Source: Corella eumyota (taxonomy: Eukaryota; Chordata; Ascidiacea; Phlebobranchia; Corellidae). From it: a stretch of 64,000 bases of DNA. The translations under genes were made by a program, and so were the position numbers. The stretch lies in assembly GCA_963082875.1 (NCBI GenBank), contig OY720102.1, positions 12,560,990 to 12,624,989 on the forward strand. The letters run 5' to 3'. The notes under the pieces were generated by a model. The model had not been told where the DNA came from, made no database searches, and worked only from the letters and a program-made list of their open reading frames with translations. This document shows, in pieces, positions 10,018-22,900 of this stretch (positions are counted from its first letter, which is position 1; the number at the start of each line of letters is the position of its first letter).

Positions 10018-11936
10018 GTGCCAACATGAAAGTTTAATGGATTAAGTGTGACGTCATGGATCATAGTAGTCTCATGTCAGTCGTACAAGGATGTCATGTG
10101 GTTTTGCATATGGCCAGTGTCATCGATTACAAGGAATTAATCCCCCATCAAAAATTATGGAAAATAAATGTTGGAGGTAGGCATTGTGATGTCATAAGTG
10201 ACGTCGTTGTTATTTTAGAATTTGACAACATAGTTTATTTATTCTAGAACTTAAATGGTGCAGATTACTACAGCCTATTCTTTAATATATTATGACATCA
10301 TATAGAAACAATGAACGTGCTGGAGGCTTGTTGTGCAAACAATGTCGGTTATTGTCTCTACACGAGCTCAATCGAGGCTTTCGGACCAAATTGAACCATG
10401 GAACTACTAGTGGGTGCTAATGAAGACACCGCGAAGAAGCTTGTGCTGGAGTGGAACGAAAAAAAAGATGAAAAATGAAAATATTTTAGGTAAAGTCACA
10501 TTATTTTTATTTTTTTTTATGTCTTTATCCTCGATGCGGGAAAGTCGAACAAGTGTCCCAAACATAGAGTAACAATAGTTAGTTCAACCCAGTCTCAAAT
10601 TGCCTGTGGTATTTTTAAATATTATAAATAATAATTGTCCGATAATTATGCTGCTGATTAAGTGCTGGCTCAACAGAAATTTATATTGTTTATAACACCT
10701 TACTCAAGGGCGCTACAGCATGAGAGTAAGGGGGATTGAATCCACGACCTTATGGTGGTGTACCAAGTGTTCTTACTACTACACCACGCTGTCGGTCTAC
10801 TCGGCATATAATTGTCTGCTTTTGTTCTTTTTATTATTGACAGCATAATATTTTGTAGAAACTGGTCACATGTGCTCGTATTTATAGCGAAGATGACAAC
10901 TTTAACAAATCGATTCTTTTGCGCCATCTTGCGACTAAAGTAATCAAGTCTCTTATTCCACCAGAGGCGCTACATACTCGAATGTACGTTGAAAAAGTGA
11001 CTTGGTGTCACATGATCGCGGCCACAAAAATGCAGGTAAACAAAACTTAGTTGTTCACTGCTTTAATATTGGGTTGGTGTGCAAAAGGTTTCTAGTTCTA
11101 GCACCACCACAGCCGTATATAGCTCAGATTGTAACTAATATGTCTCAGCATGATCTTACTGAAAGATTAGGTTTAAAGTTTAGGGAAAAATATTGGTTTA
11201 TGTTCAATTTAAGTTTATTAATTTCAAAGAAGTTAACTTGTACTCTGACTATAACTTATATTGTACAGGAGTCACCTTCTTTGGTTGGGGAAAACACTTA
11301 CTTTCTGTGTGACGAAACCCCAGAATTATCTTACCTGAGATTTAACTTGAAATTTTAGAAGCATTTGGGTTTCACCATCCACAAGAGGGAGCCAGTGTTG
11401 CCGTTTTGGTTGTTTATCCTCATTTCAACGTTGGTTGTTTGGTGTTGTCAGGTGCTGGGTTGGTTTGGGATCAAAAAAGAGGTAAATATTTAGTTTATTG
11501 AGTAATTTTTAGCTGGGTTACTGTCATAAAGGTTTTACTTAAAAACATATTCGCAAAAACGCCATTTTACCATAAACATCGACCTAAATTTTGGTTAAAT
11601 GTTGTGGTCCAAAACTTATCCCTTTGAAATAAACCTCATACCTATTTGGATAATACTTTGGTAACGAGGGTCAGAATGTTAAGTTATTGCAAGTGTTAAA
11701 CATTTATTTCATGTATAATACTTTTAATGACAACAATTTTGTGATTTTTAGCCCAATATTAAACCAAACATGGCCAAGTTGTTCTGCACAAGATTCACCG
11801 TCTCCAATCAAAAGTTTGTGGAACATTTTGGCTACAAACCAAAGTATAGTTGGCCTGAATGTTAAATATAATGAAGGAATATGTGAACAAGATTGTAAAT
11901 GAAGTAGAAAATAATAACTTGAAAAAAATAGATTAA
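10018..11936 (+). pseudogene. 3-beta-hydroxysteroid dehydrogenase-like, copy 2 (decayed)
   Basis: Same five-exon layout as copy 1: about 10018-10176, 10306-10489, 10859-11035, 11269-11481 and 11752-11936. Decay is clear. The first exon lacks its AG acceptor and has GTT TAA in place of GTT GAA. The second has a TGA after FGPN and lacks the block encoding IYCYSSVTSY. The third lacks the RGS region. The fourth has TTT TAG where TTT TAC is expected. The last stops early at TGT TAA. A SINE lies in the second intron. AATAAA near 11994 may be the old polyadenylation signal. It is the most damaged of the three copies. Confidence 0.85.
10510..10800 (-). mobile_element. tRNA-derived SINE, minus strand
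   Basis: Reads on the minus strand from the tRNA-like head (ending CCACGCTGTCGG on +, with the A box over ACTACTACACCACG and the B box as GGATTGAATCC) to the tail CTTTATCCTCGATG and a T-run on +. It lies in an intron of 3BHSD copy 2. Confidence 0.8.
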
Positions 11937-13666
11937 TTTATATTTATGTGATTCAATTTTGTTGGTATGTTTGTATTCGAATTTTGTTGTAAAATAAAAT
12001 AAAGACAACGTGCAATAAACTTAAAGTTTTGAGTCGAGGATAAATTATATAGATATGTTTTGCCAGTTATGACGTTGGTCGAGAATACAATATCGTAAAA
12101 CGTCCTAAAACAGTATCGTAAAACGTCCTAAGAAAAAACAGATATTGAAATTTATTTAATTAGAAAGTTAATACATTTTTTATTGTTTTAAATATGTTGA
12201 TTTTGTTACATTACTTAAATTTTATAAAATAATAAAAAGTGCTACCAATTTAAATATTTAACATAGGAATGCGTCACAAAACGGTTACCACTTTTAAAAA
12301 CAACGCTATTTATGTAAAACGTCCTCAGAGGAACCTTTGAAGGTTAAACTGCCAAAGTTAGGAATCAACAAGAATGGACAGAAAATTTAATGTCATAAGC
12401 TAATGTTAAAATATTAAGTATTTTTTATTTAAGTTTGAGTATTGCTACTGTAGCGAATTTGTTAATTTTAAGAACTGTCTTAAGTCGTTGGTTGTTTACA
12501 AGAATTTAAAATTCCGGCTAATTCTTACGGAAATAAACTCTGAATTTAAGTTAAGTCGAAATCAATATTTATTGGGTGGCGTCCGTTCAGCAGAACGAAA
12601 TTGCTTAACTGTTTTTGAAAACGAACATTTGCACTTAATAAAAACGGATATAAATCGTTGAAAAAATAATTTAATACCAGAAAAATGAGATTAGAGTTTC
12701 CAGGTAAAAAGAGTTAAAGTTCAATAAACAAGTTAAAGTTAAAATCATTCGAAACTTATTATTAAAATAGGGAGGAAAAATACATCAAAGTTTGTCAGCA
12801 AATAAATAACAATTCCATTTTAAATTAACATCAAAAAAATTTTTGTTTATGAAATTTAAAGTTAGCTTATGCGGATTTATCCAAAATAAGCTACAACACA
12901 CCACAGTTTAATATATCTGTAACCTGTCTATCAGGAAAAAAAATTTAAATTGTAAAAAAAAGACATTCTAAAAACTAACATATGTATTTATCGTAACAAT
13001 TTATCAAAACTCATATATAAACAGTATATACTTTTATTTTTTTACGCTGACATTATACTTTCCCACATCGAGGATAAAGATATATACAAAAAATAAAAAA
13101 AAATAAAAAAAACATGAAATTTCAGTTTTTGCAGGCTGAATCTTATTGCTAAATCTTCTGATCTCCCTGACAAAACCAAAAAAAAAACAAAAGTGTCTGG
13201 AAAAAAGGAAAATTTTGACACATTTTACTTACAATAAAAATAAAATTCTATTGCTGTTGGTAGTAGTTACAGTGTAAAAAAAAATTGAAAAAATAACTAC
13301 ATTTCATATAAACCAGTATGGCTCTAGTAGGAAAGTAAATTGGATGTTATAAAGGGACTAACCGAAATAAACCTACCTAAAGAAAGACTGTCCCAGAATG
13401 GCCTTTTAAAAGTATTTCACATTAACTAGTGAAAGTTTACATATATATATGGAATAAGTGAAAATAAATGTTTAAAATAATTTAAGAATAACAGAAAAAG
13501 CAAGGAGATAAATTTTAAAAAAAATGAATGTAATATTAAAGTGATGTAATGTAGTCTAAATCCTTTTTTATTTATCTTTTAGGGAATCCACTTTAAATCC
13601 CCTTTAAACATCTGCTTGTTTTAGTGAAATGATTTTCTGTGTTTTCGAATTTTTTAAACTTTTATC
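11937..13666. other. Intergenic stretch with repeat debris
   Basis: Between 3BHSD copy 2 and the NLR gene. Up to about 12087 it matches 52860-53010 (past ATGACGT), marking the end of the block duplication. At 12090-12130 a 'CGTAAAACGTCCTAA' motif is repeated. At 12950-13062 there are remnants resembling the interior of the 48522 foldback element (CTAACATATGT, then TACGCTGACATTATAC). At 13063-13090 there is a lone SINE tail. No gene is seen. Confidence 0.5.
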
Positions 13667-13957
13667 ATGGAAGAAACTGTTGAATCAAATGATCCAGAGT
13701 TGCTAGACAACAGTAATCCAGAGTTGCCAAATCTTAATGATCTAGGGTTGCCAATTAATAATGATCCAGAGTTGCCAGATGTTAATGATCCAGAGTTGCC
13801 AGATGTTAATGTTCCAGAGCAGCCAGATGTTAATGATCCAGAGTTGCCAGATGTTAATGATCCAGAGTTGCCAGATGTTAATGTTTCAGAGCAGCCAGAT
13901 GTTAATGATCCAGAGCAGCCAGATGTTAATGATCAAGAGCCAGGTTTCAGTTTCCAG
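13667..13957 (+). CDS. NLR gene exon 1, acidic 8-residue repeats
   Basis: ATG follows an in-phase upstream region with no clear coding. The exon encodes 97 residues beginning [19 protein letters not shown]. They are mostly tandem 8-residue units of the type DPELPDVN, or VPEQPDVN, about seven from 13762 on, encoded by a 24-bp DNA repeat. It ends SFQ|GTATTT in phase 0. The repeat is strongly acidic and proline-rich and probably disordered. The equivalent ORF in the next frame is only a by-product of the 24-bp repeat. Confidence 0.65.
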
Positions 13958-16900
13958 GTATTTTATTTAAAAAAAAATTCTTTTTAGTTTAAACTTTAAA
14001 TTTAGTAAGTGGGTTTAGAACCTAAATACTAGGAATGTGCCAAATTGTAAAAAGCTCGGCTCGTACGAGCATCTTAATTTTAAAAAAGCTCGGCCGAGCA
14101 ATACGAGCTTTTGAATAGCGAAAATAAATACCTAAGTGACCTTTCGATACGTAACGCAAAATGTATGCCCGAAAAAAATACATAAATTTTTGTTGTGGAC
14201 ACGATTTTTTACAAGTTTTTTTTTTAATTATTTGAATTAAATGTTATATCGCTGCAAGCTTGCTATAGATAAATAATTTAAGATTATATTGCTTTATTTA
14301 AAGAAGCGATTTAAAATCGTTAAAACGTGCAGTGAAACGCCGAACAAAGTTTACTGGTTTTAAGAAAATTGAAATAGACTGAACTTGGGTTAGTGTTGTA
14401 CTTTGTATTAAAATGCAAAAATTTACTTAAGCTTACGTAAATTCACATGAAGAAATGTAAGCATTTCGACATGTTCAGGAGTTAACCGGTTACGAAGCGG
14501 GCTAGTAATAGCGCCCGCTGTACTAAAAAGTCTTTCAATAAAAACCCTTGTTGGCGGCGTGACAACAATTGAATAACACTGTCATATCTCGTGTGATATA
14601 ATAAAACCATAGAGATACTAATATGTATATATTAGTATATTTATCGGTAAACCGATGAATTTTCGCAGTGTGAATTATAACACTATTGTATTTAAAAAGT
14701 TATAACACTGCACGGCGTTTGATTTGCATTATAATTTACCAAAAAAAAAATTAATTTAGTTGATAATGCTCGGATAATTTAACGTGAAAGCTTGGCAAAA
14801 ACCGAGCCATAAAAAAATGCCTAGGCTCGTACACGAGTACGAGCCCGAGCACTCGGCTCGACACATCCCTACTAAATACATTTTAAAAATGTTTAACCTC
14901 TTTACATAAAACTATTAAATAAACATTGATCTTGTGGTGATCATCGTATATATACCAGAAGTTTTGGACAGTGTTTAACCCGGGAAGTTTGGGTCGTATT
15001 GCCAAAGTGTAATACCATATTTTATTAATATTTAAAAAAAAATTGTTTAATCTATAAATAAGTTTTGATCTATATATGCTGGTTTTTAAAATATATAAAT
15101 TTACTTTGATTTACGCCTCAAAATCAAAATTTAAGGAAAAAAGACCGGTGCTTTCAGTAAAAATTTGCAACTAATTGTTTTTAGCTTGCAAAATTTTTAG
15201 ACTGCGCTTCTTAGTGTCAACCTAAGTAATGCTAGCGGGCTTTTTTTTTTTCAAAGTGCTAGTTTTTATTTCCGATCTAAACTTAAAAAACTTATATATT
15301 TCTTTATTTTAACAACCGATCAAAACTTTTATATGCATTGTATTTTTTGCAAAATTTTATTTTAATATTGATAAAATATAGTCTTACATTTACACTATAA
15401 ATCAACTTTATATTCAATTATTTAAATTTTGTAGTCGAAAAGTGCTTGTCTTTAATTTAAAATTTATAGAATTTTAAAAAATTGAGGAAAAATTCGAATT
15501 TTAAAGACACTTTGTGCATTATCTAAATCATTTTTAAAAACAACTTGTACAATAAATTATTGTTTTAAAAGTGGTGTATATAAACATGAAAAATATTATC
15601 TTTTTTATTATAAACTTTAAAGGTTGTAAATAATGTTGTGTATTATATAATATTACATCAGTAAAACTACCTGTGTAAAATATAAAACTTTTATTTACTC
15701 ATCTTCTAAATTATATATTCTTTTTAACAATTTAGGCGGTCATAAATACAGTGATTTTTAGTACAAATGTCTACGAGATCAAAATTACTGATTTACTCAT
15801 TTTAAAACGTTATGTTTATTTAATTTTTTTCTAATATTTATTTTGCAGCCCTTGCGAGGAGGACCAGTTAGTGTAAATGTTTCTGGCGGCGATTTTGCTG
15901 AAATTTCAAAGAATTTGCCTCCAAGTAAGTTGTTTATTATTTTTATATGATTGGGTTTGCCTAATTATAAAAACCAGACCAAGTCTATTTATAGACTAAT
16001 TTATTTATAGACTTAACAAAACATTATTTTATGCAACGTATAAGCAATGCAAATTTTATTAATAATATTAAATTAATTTTATTATAGATGCTGTGGTACA
16101 TTTACATATCCCACAAGTCAACGTAATTCGTGATTTTCATCAAAACGAGATCACTCAAAACATCACTCACCATAAGCAATATGGAGGAGCATTCATGCCT
16201 GGGGCTTCAATATACGATTCTACATTTCCTCAAACAGGTATTTTTTTTTGAAAATTGCATTTTTGATCTGATAGGAGAGTTAAAAAAACTGTGCTAGTAA
16301 ATTATTAACCTTATATTGTTAAATTATGTTTGATTTTTATAAATTTATTCAATAATCAGAATTAAAAGATGATGGCTTATATAATAATGATGTACAAAAT
16401 TTTTTTTTAATTTTTTTTGTATATATCTTTATCCTCGATGTGGGAAAGTTGAATGCGCGACTTAAACATAGAGTAACATAAGTTACCCCGACCCAGTCTC
16501 GAGTTAGCAGTTTGGGATATTATAGAGACTATAATTGCCCGGTAATTATGCTGCTGATTAAGTGCTGGCTCAGCAGGAGTTCATACCGTTTATAGCGCCT
16601 TACTCAAGGGCGCTACAGCATGAGATCAGTGGGGATTGAACCCACGACCTCATGTGTGGTGAAGCAAGAGTTCTTACCACTACACCACGCTGCCGGTTCA
16701 AAAAATACTACATTACTAAAATACTACATTAAATATGTAAATGGGGTTGTGTATAATAGTTTAAGCAAATATAAAACGATTAAAATATAAACGAAGTGTT
16801 AACTGTTATACTGTCTTTTAGATAGGTAAAAAATAACCCAAGAAATTTAAGTTGTTTGTGATGCAAAATTTAATGATACTTACAATCAGGACTGTTAGAA

Positions 16901-19900
16901 TGTGCAGTTAGAGTCAGTTAATTTCCTTTTACAATGTCTGGCTTTATTTTAAAATGGCAACATGGTGTACTGGTCAAAACACTTCCTACACTACATGAGG
17001 TCCTGGTTTCGGTCCTCGATGTTCTCATGCTGTAGCGCTGTTAAGTAAGGGGCTATAAACGGTATGAACTTCTGCTAAGCCAGCACTTAATCAGCAGCTT
17101 AATTATCAGGCAATCATAATCTATAATATTTCAATCTCGCGCATTCGACCTTCCCACATTAAAAATAAAGATGTTTACAAAAACAAATTGTAATTGATTT
17201 TTACTTTCAACACAACATTAGGGTTTTCCCAACTTATTTTTAAATTATAAAGTTTTTTTATTATGAATCATAGTCTAAAAATAAACTCTATATTAACCCA
17301 ATTTTGTTTACATTAAAGGTTCCACTTCAAATGAAAATAAACAGCAAAGGAACTCCGCTTTAAATCAGGTTTGAATTTTAAAGTTATTAATAAAATGTTG
17401 GGGTCACGTATGTTGTCCGGTTCTAGACAAAACATAATTACACTACGGCTATCCTGAATTCTCTCATCTGATTTACGATGCTGGAGAATTCTTACATATA
17501 GAGAATGGTTCATCAGAATTCTTTGCTATGGTTAACGGAATGTTGTTTTCTCTTCGTTGGCTACTAATTAGCAACAAACGTACTGCCTAATTTGAGACTT
17601 AATCGAACTTACATCTGTTTAATTAAACTATATTACACTAGAATGTAGTTATTTATAGTGGATGTATATTATTATAGCATTTTATGTTAAATAGTTACAC
17701 TTTTACAAGTAGAAAGAACACATGTACATTCAACACAAAATGTAATTACACTACAGCCCTTCTAAATTCTTTCCTACTGAATACAGTTTGAGAGTATTCT
17801 CTCTTAAGGTAAACGGCACTTTGTTTTTTCTAGAGCCGGACAAACTATGTGGTCCAATTGTTGTTATATTTATACTAAAGGACTCAGTTTAAAAACTGAT
17901 ATTGATTGGGTCATAAGACCTTGTTTAACAATTAATATGACTGTTAATCATTAGAAATGCTTGTAGTTTTTCAAACCAAGTTCTTATTCTTTTTTAGGAA
18001 CAACCTGAAGAATCACAAACTCCAGATCCACATGGGGTTGATCCAGAACCAAGAAGAAGACAAAATGAAGGTAAGTTTTATTCTTGTTTATTTTATGGAA
18101 GTGTTTGTGATATTTTTTAAAGATTCTTGCTTGTCTATGGTCTGTCTATGATAATACAAATATATCATCTGGTCAATAACATCATATAATTCTAAACACT
18201 GATTTAGTTTGGGTAAAGTAACTGTAGAATTAGGCTGTAAAGTCAACTTTTAACAATGATTAAATTGTTTAATTGTCACTAATCTTCATTTGAAACTAAC
18301 TTTTCAGGTTTTAATGTAATTATAAGTGGGCACAGCTAACCTAAAAAGTAACTTTGTTGAATGGTTATTTGTTACACAACATACTAACTTGTTATCACTG
18401 CTTAGTTATTGATAACCATTAATGTTAAAATGTAGTTAAAACAAACAAAAAACAACCCTATTTTTAAAAATACATTAATTTAGACCTTAGTTTATGTAAG
18501 TTTAAAAATATTTAAAGCTGGCATGGAGGTCAGATAACAACAACCAATTGGCAGTTACATACACTGTTACATTGTTTAAAAAATGGCACTGTTTAAACCC
18601 GATAAACGACGATATTTTGCATATACATTCCTCCCCTATCTTAGCATGGTTTATTAGTAAAAAAAATAGATTAATAAACTTATTTAAAAAAAAGTGTAAT
18701 GCAATGGAGATTAATAAGTTTAATATCAATTTTCAAAGTTAACTTTGTTAATTAACGATTAACAGATTATTGGGATCTTTATGTATATTAAACTAGTGGA
18801 CCTGCCACACTTCGTGTGGCACTTATGTTGTACAGTTATCTACTAAGACCAGTCCAATTTTACCTTGGCCTATATAAAATATTCTTTTTGGAAACTTGCT
18901 CTTATCAGTCCCCCTTATATACTAATAATATTTTTATTATAAAATTTGATTAAAAATAAATTTGCCCTTATTTAAATTTAACGCACAAGTCGTCACTTAT
19001 CGAACGTGGCCTGCTTTCACCTGGTAAAAGTCTGCTTTAAATAAATTTAAATGTTTAAAAAATGAGGTTTTTGCTATCTTTATTTAAGTAACTATTCAAA
19101 CCCGAAAGTACTAAAAAAAGATTTTGTTTTAAAAAAGCTCGTTTAAAACCGACTACAATTTAAATGAGATACAGTTAAAACAAAACTAAAGGGGCAATTC
19201 TTTAAAAAAAAGTAATTCAAATAGACACCACTTATCATAAATAAAAGTATTTCAATCAGGCATTCGAAATTTCTTGGGTTAGATCCCCTAAAAGTTCTTC
19301 CGACATTGAATTTGCTAATTCTTGAGAAAGTACCAGCAAGTTTTCATCTTTGTCTTTAATATCTATTTCCATTTTTTTTTTTTTATTTAAATTTTTTAAT
19401 TCTTTATTTAATTCAGTGATGATGGCTTGATTTTGATTATACTGAGATGCTATAAATCTTTTAATTGATTCAAATTCTTCCATAACGGTTTGCAAAATTT
19501 TGTTTGAAATTTGTCTGCCTGTTTTGTTTTTATTTGTTAAAAACGCAATCATGGCTCTGTTTATATCGAGTTCTAACTTATTCTTTGTTTGATTAATCCT
19601 CTGAGGCATTTCTTCCATATTCAACAATATTTTGAATGTAAATTATTTGTTAATTGATTACTTACTAAAAAAAGGATAAACAATATTATTATTATTATTT
19701 TCAAAAAAATAAATACCAAATAATTAGGCACTATTTACAATAATTCGTGTCAAATCAAACAGCCCAATTAAAAAGTATTTTACATATTGAAGGTTTATTT
19801 ATTTATATATTTTCAGCAAAATTGTTTAAAAATTCATTAATCTACTAAATTTCTCGATACACAATGTTTTGTGTTGCTGTTGGGGGAAACCCAGATTTGC

Positions 19901-22900
19901 TTTTAATGGAAAATTTAATTTTATTTGGGTTACCTACCCTTGAGGCAGCAACAAATACCTGCCCATGCGTAAAAACTGGTTCCTCCAACCAGATACCAAC
20001 TTTTTTTAATGTTTGACCCTGACTTTTGTTAATAGTCATTGCAAAAGCAACCCTTATTGGGAATTGACGACGTTTCCATTGAAAAGAAAAATCGTGATCT
20101 GATGGTTGCAATGTTACTCTAGGTATAAAAACCTCTCTAGCAGCATTTTTCCCTGAAGCAATTTTGGCTATTAATAAATAAGTTTTTTGAACTCCCCGTA
20201 CGATTAGTTTTGTTCTAATGCATAGACCGTCTTTGGGATTAAGATTTTGTAACAAAATAACCGGCATACCTATTTTTAAATGTAATTGATGTGGTGGTAG
20301 TCCACTTATATTTAAAGAATTAAGATATTCTGTTGGAAATCTTGTACAATGATTTACTTCTTCTGTACTGTCTGCACTTGTACAAACAAACATGTTGCCA
20401 GGAAATAGATTTGACGCGACGAAGTTTATTTCATCAACTACAGTGTATTTGGGAGCTAAAATTGATCTTTCTGCCATCCAGTTAAGATCATGGCAATGTT
20501 CTAAAAAATTTGGATAATCCATTTGATCAGTTGAAGCATTGAATTTTTTATTGTTGTTTTCGTACTATCATCATTTAAAAAGCAAAGCTCAGGGGGTAAT
20601 TCTATATAATCTGTGTCTTTGAAGTAATTTATATTACCATTACCTAGTCTTAACAGCCAGTTGTCAAATTTAAGTAAAGCACTGCTACTACTATTAAGTA
20701 ACACTCTCATGTTTTTTGATAATTGGTGTACGCTGATACTTGGCCATAATTTTGATTTTTTAAATGAGGCGTTAATTATTTTTGCATGTGATCCATGTTC
20801 AACTACAGAAAGAATTTGTATATCTTGCAATGTGCGATCAAGTGCCTCTAGCAAACTTTTATTTGCCATTGGTGCCTCATCCCATATAATAACCTTTGCC
20901 ATGTTTATTAGTTTAGCTGTTGAACTTTGTTTTGAAATGCAAAATGTTGAATTTGGATTACAATGTAGAGGACCTTTAAATCTGGAATGAAATGTCCGGC
21001 CACCAATAAGCAACGAAGTAGCCATGCCGCTAGAAGCAACAGCTAATGCTATAACTTTGTCTTCCCTGTTAGAGGTGCGAACTGTTGCCAACAAAGCATT
21101 AAGCATATATGTTTTTCCTGCACCTCCCCTAGCGTCAACAAAAATAGCGAGAGACTCGTTTTTCTTTAGCGACTGTGATACTTTGCTAACAATTTTGCTT
21201 TGTTCTGGAGTAAGAGATTGTGAGCTATTTGAACAATTATTCGCAATTCGAATAAGTGTTTTCCAGTCGTAACTTAACTTCTGTTGAATAATTAACGGAA
21301 GTTGCAACTCTGTAATAGTGTTATTAAAAATGTGTGCCTTTGCTCGCTCATCCGGAGTAATAATTGGTAGTTCAAAGTCATATAAATTCTTTCCATAATT
21401 GTTAACTCTTTTTTCAAGATCATGCAAGACCAAAACTTTTAAAAAACTTTCAGTAATTTGATCTGATCCATTCTGAAAGTCGTCCATCTAGTATAAATAA
21501 TGTTTATTGAAAAGTTCTGCAGGGTTTGCAGGGTTACAAAACAACAAAATCGTAACAAAAAGTTCTCTTAATTGCGGACACATATTTGTTTGTTCTGCTT
21601 CAGTAAGTAAGTTTTCCCGTTCATTGTCATCCTGTAATACACAAAGCTTTCTACACACATCTTGAAAAGTATCACATTTATAAAAGTTAACTATTTTCAA
21701 AGCATCAAATAATGATTTACCCTTCCAATGGCTATGATGCAATAAAACTATTAGGTAAAATACATCCCCTGCGAGTGGGTGGATAGTATATATTCTGCCT
21801 ATGGTTGAAGAACGATTTTTTCTTTTTGTCCAAACATTTTTGGTATAAGTAAAGTATTCTAGGAAATTGCAGTATGTAATAGAAGTATTAGAATTTATTT
21901 TATTCAAAAAACATGACTAATTCTGTAGTTTTTGGCCCTTTTTCAACAGTTTCCTTTTCATTGCCCTCTTAATATATTAGTTGCTGATTTGGTAAATGAA
22001 CTTGGAGCGCTTGTACAGCAGGAAAACGCTTACTCATGTGAAAAGAAAAAAGTCGCCAACATGCCTCGCTCGACCCAATTGACCGCATATATTGATATTC
22101 ATCGATTTCGTTTTTTGTGTGTGTCAAGTTTTCTTGTGTTATTTTTACCATCGCTTTATCAGATTCTTTATGAATGTATTTAAAAAGATACTTAACAGCA
22201 AGGGAAGAAGAGCAAGATTTAACGTTAATATGGGCTTTATAACGCAAAGTGCAGTATGGATTAAAAGGGACCACCCAGCTATTGTTAATGATTTGCCTTT
22301 TGTATTCAACCTGTTGTCCAAATTCTTTGAAGACCGTCTCATATACGAAGGGTAGATTGTATTCTCATTCCAAACTGATTGTTGTATAAACGGTTTCAGA
22401 AATCCTTTACTACATGCACCATTTCTCATACACGGCAAATTGGTTCTAATAGAGCCACATGGGCCATGAATCATATTTTGCAAACGTTCAGCTTGTTTTT
22501 GCTCACAAGATTCATTAGGAAAAGAATTGGGATCTGGAGGAAGTTCTGCAGAAATTACATTATCGACATCGTCACATATCCTTAATCTATCTTGTTCGAG
22601 TATAAGCAAAATGTGACTATGTGAAAGACCTCTTTTTTGAAATTCGATGGTAACACATATCCCAGCTAGAGTCAAAAACTCGAGCCCCAATTAATTGTAG
22701 TTATTCCGTAATGGAATGCCCAAAATTTAGAAATCCCTATATATATATAGATGTATTATATTATTGCAAAAAAATACCACCTGTAAGAAACACTATTTTA
22801 ATCCAATATTATTTACTTTAAAAGGTTCTACTTCTAATGAAAATGTACAACCAAGATCCTCTGCTTCAAATCATGAGGTTGTTCCAGAACCAAGAAGAAG

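Larger units (their letters stand above)
18793..22751 (-). mobile_element. Helitron, both termini visible, internally incomplete
   Basis: Rolling-circle transposon on the minus strand. The 5' end reads TCTATATATATATAGGG (22751 downward). The 3' end is an 8-bp stem hairpin 6 nt before CTAG at 18793. The element is flanked by A at 18792 and T at 22752 on +, the expected A|T target with no duplication. Inside, in order on minus, are Rep/HUH endonuclease pieces, a PIF1-like helicase and a separate coiled-coil ORF. The usual 300 or more residues upstream of the HUH motif are absent, and frames are interrupted at several points. It lies in an intron between NLR linker exons. Confidence 0.85.

Noticed and set aside
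13761-13970. Frame of MIQSCQMLM repeats
   Set aside because: Shadow of the 24-bp repeat in exon 1. The DPELPDVN frame has the start, donor and phase that fit the gene.
20661-22585. Plus-strand frames across the Helitron
   Set aside because: Antisense shadows of the Rep-helicase frames.
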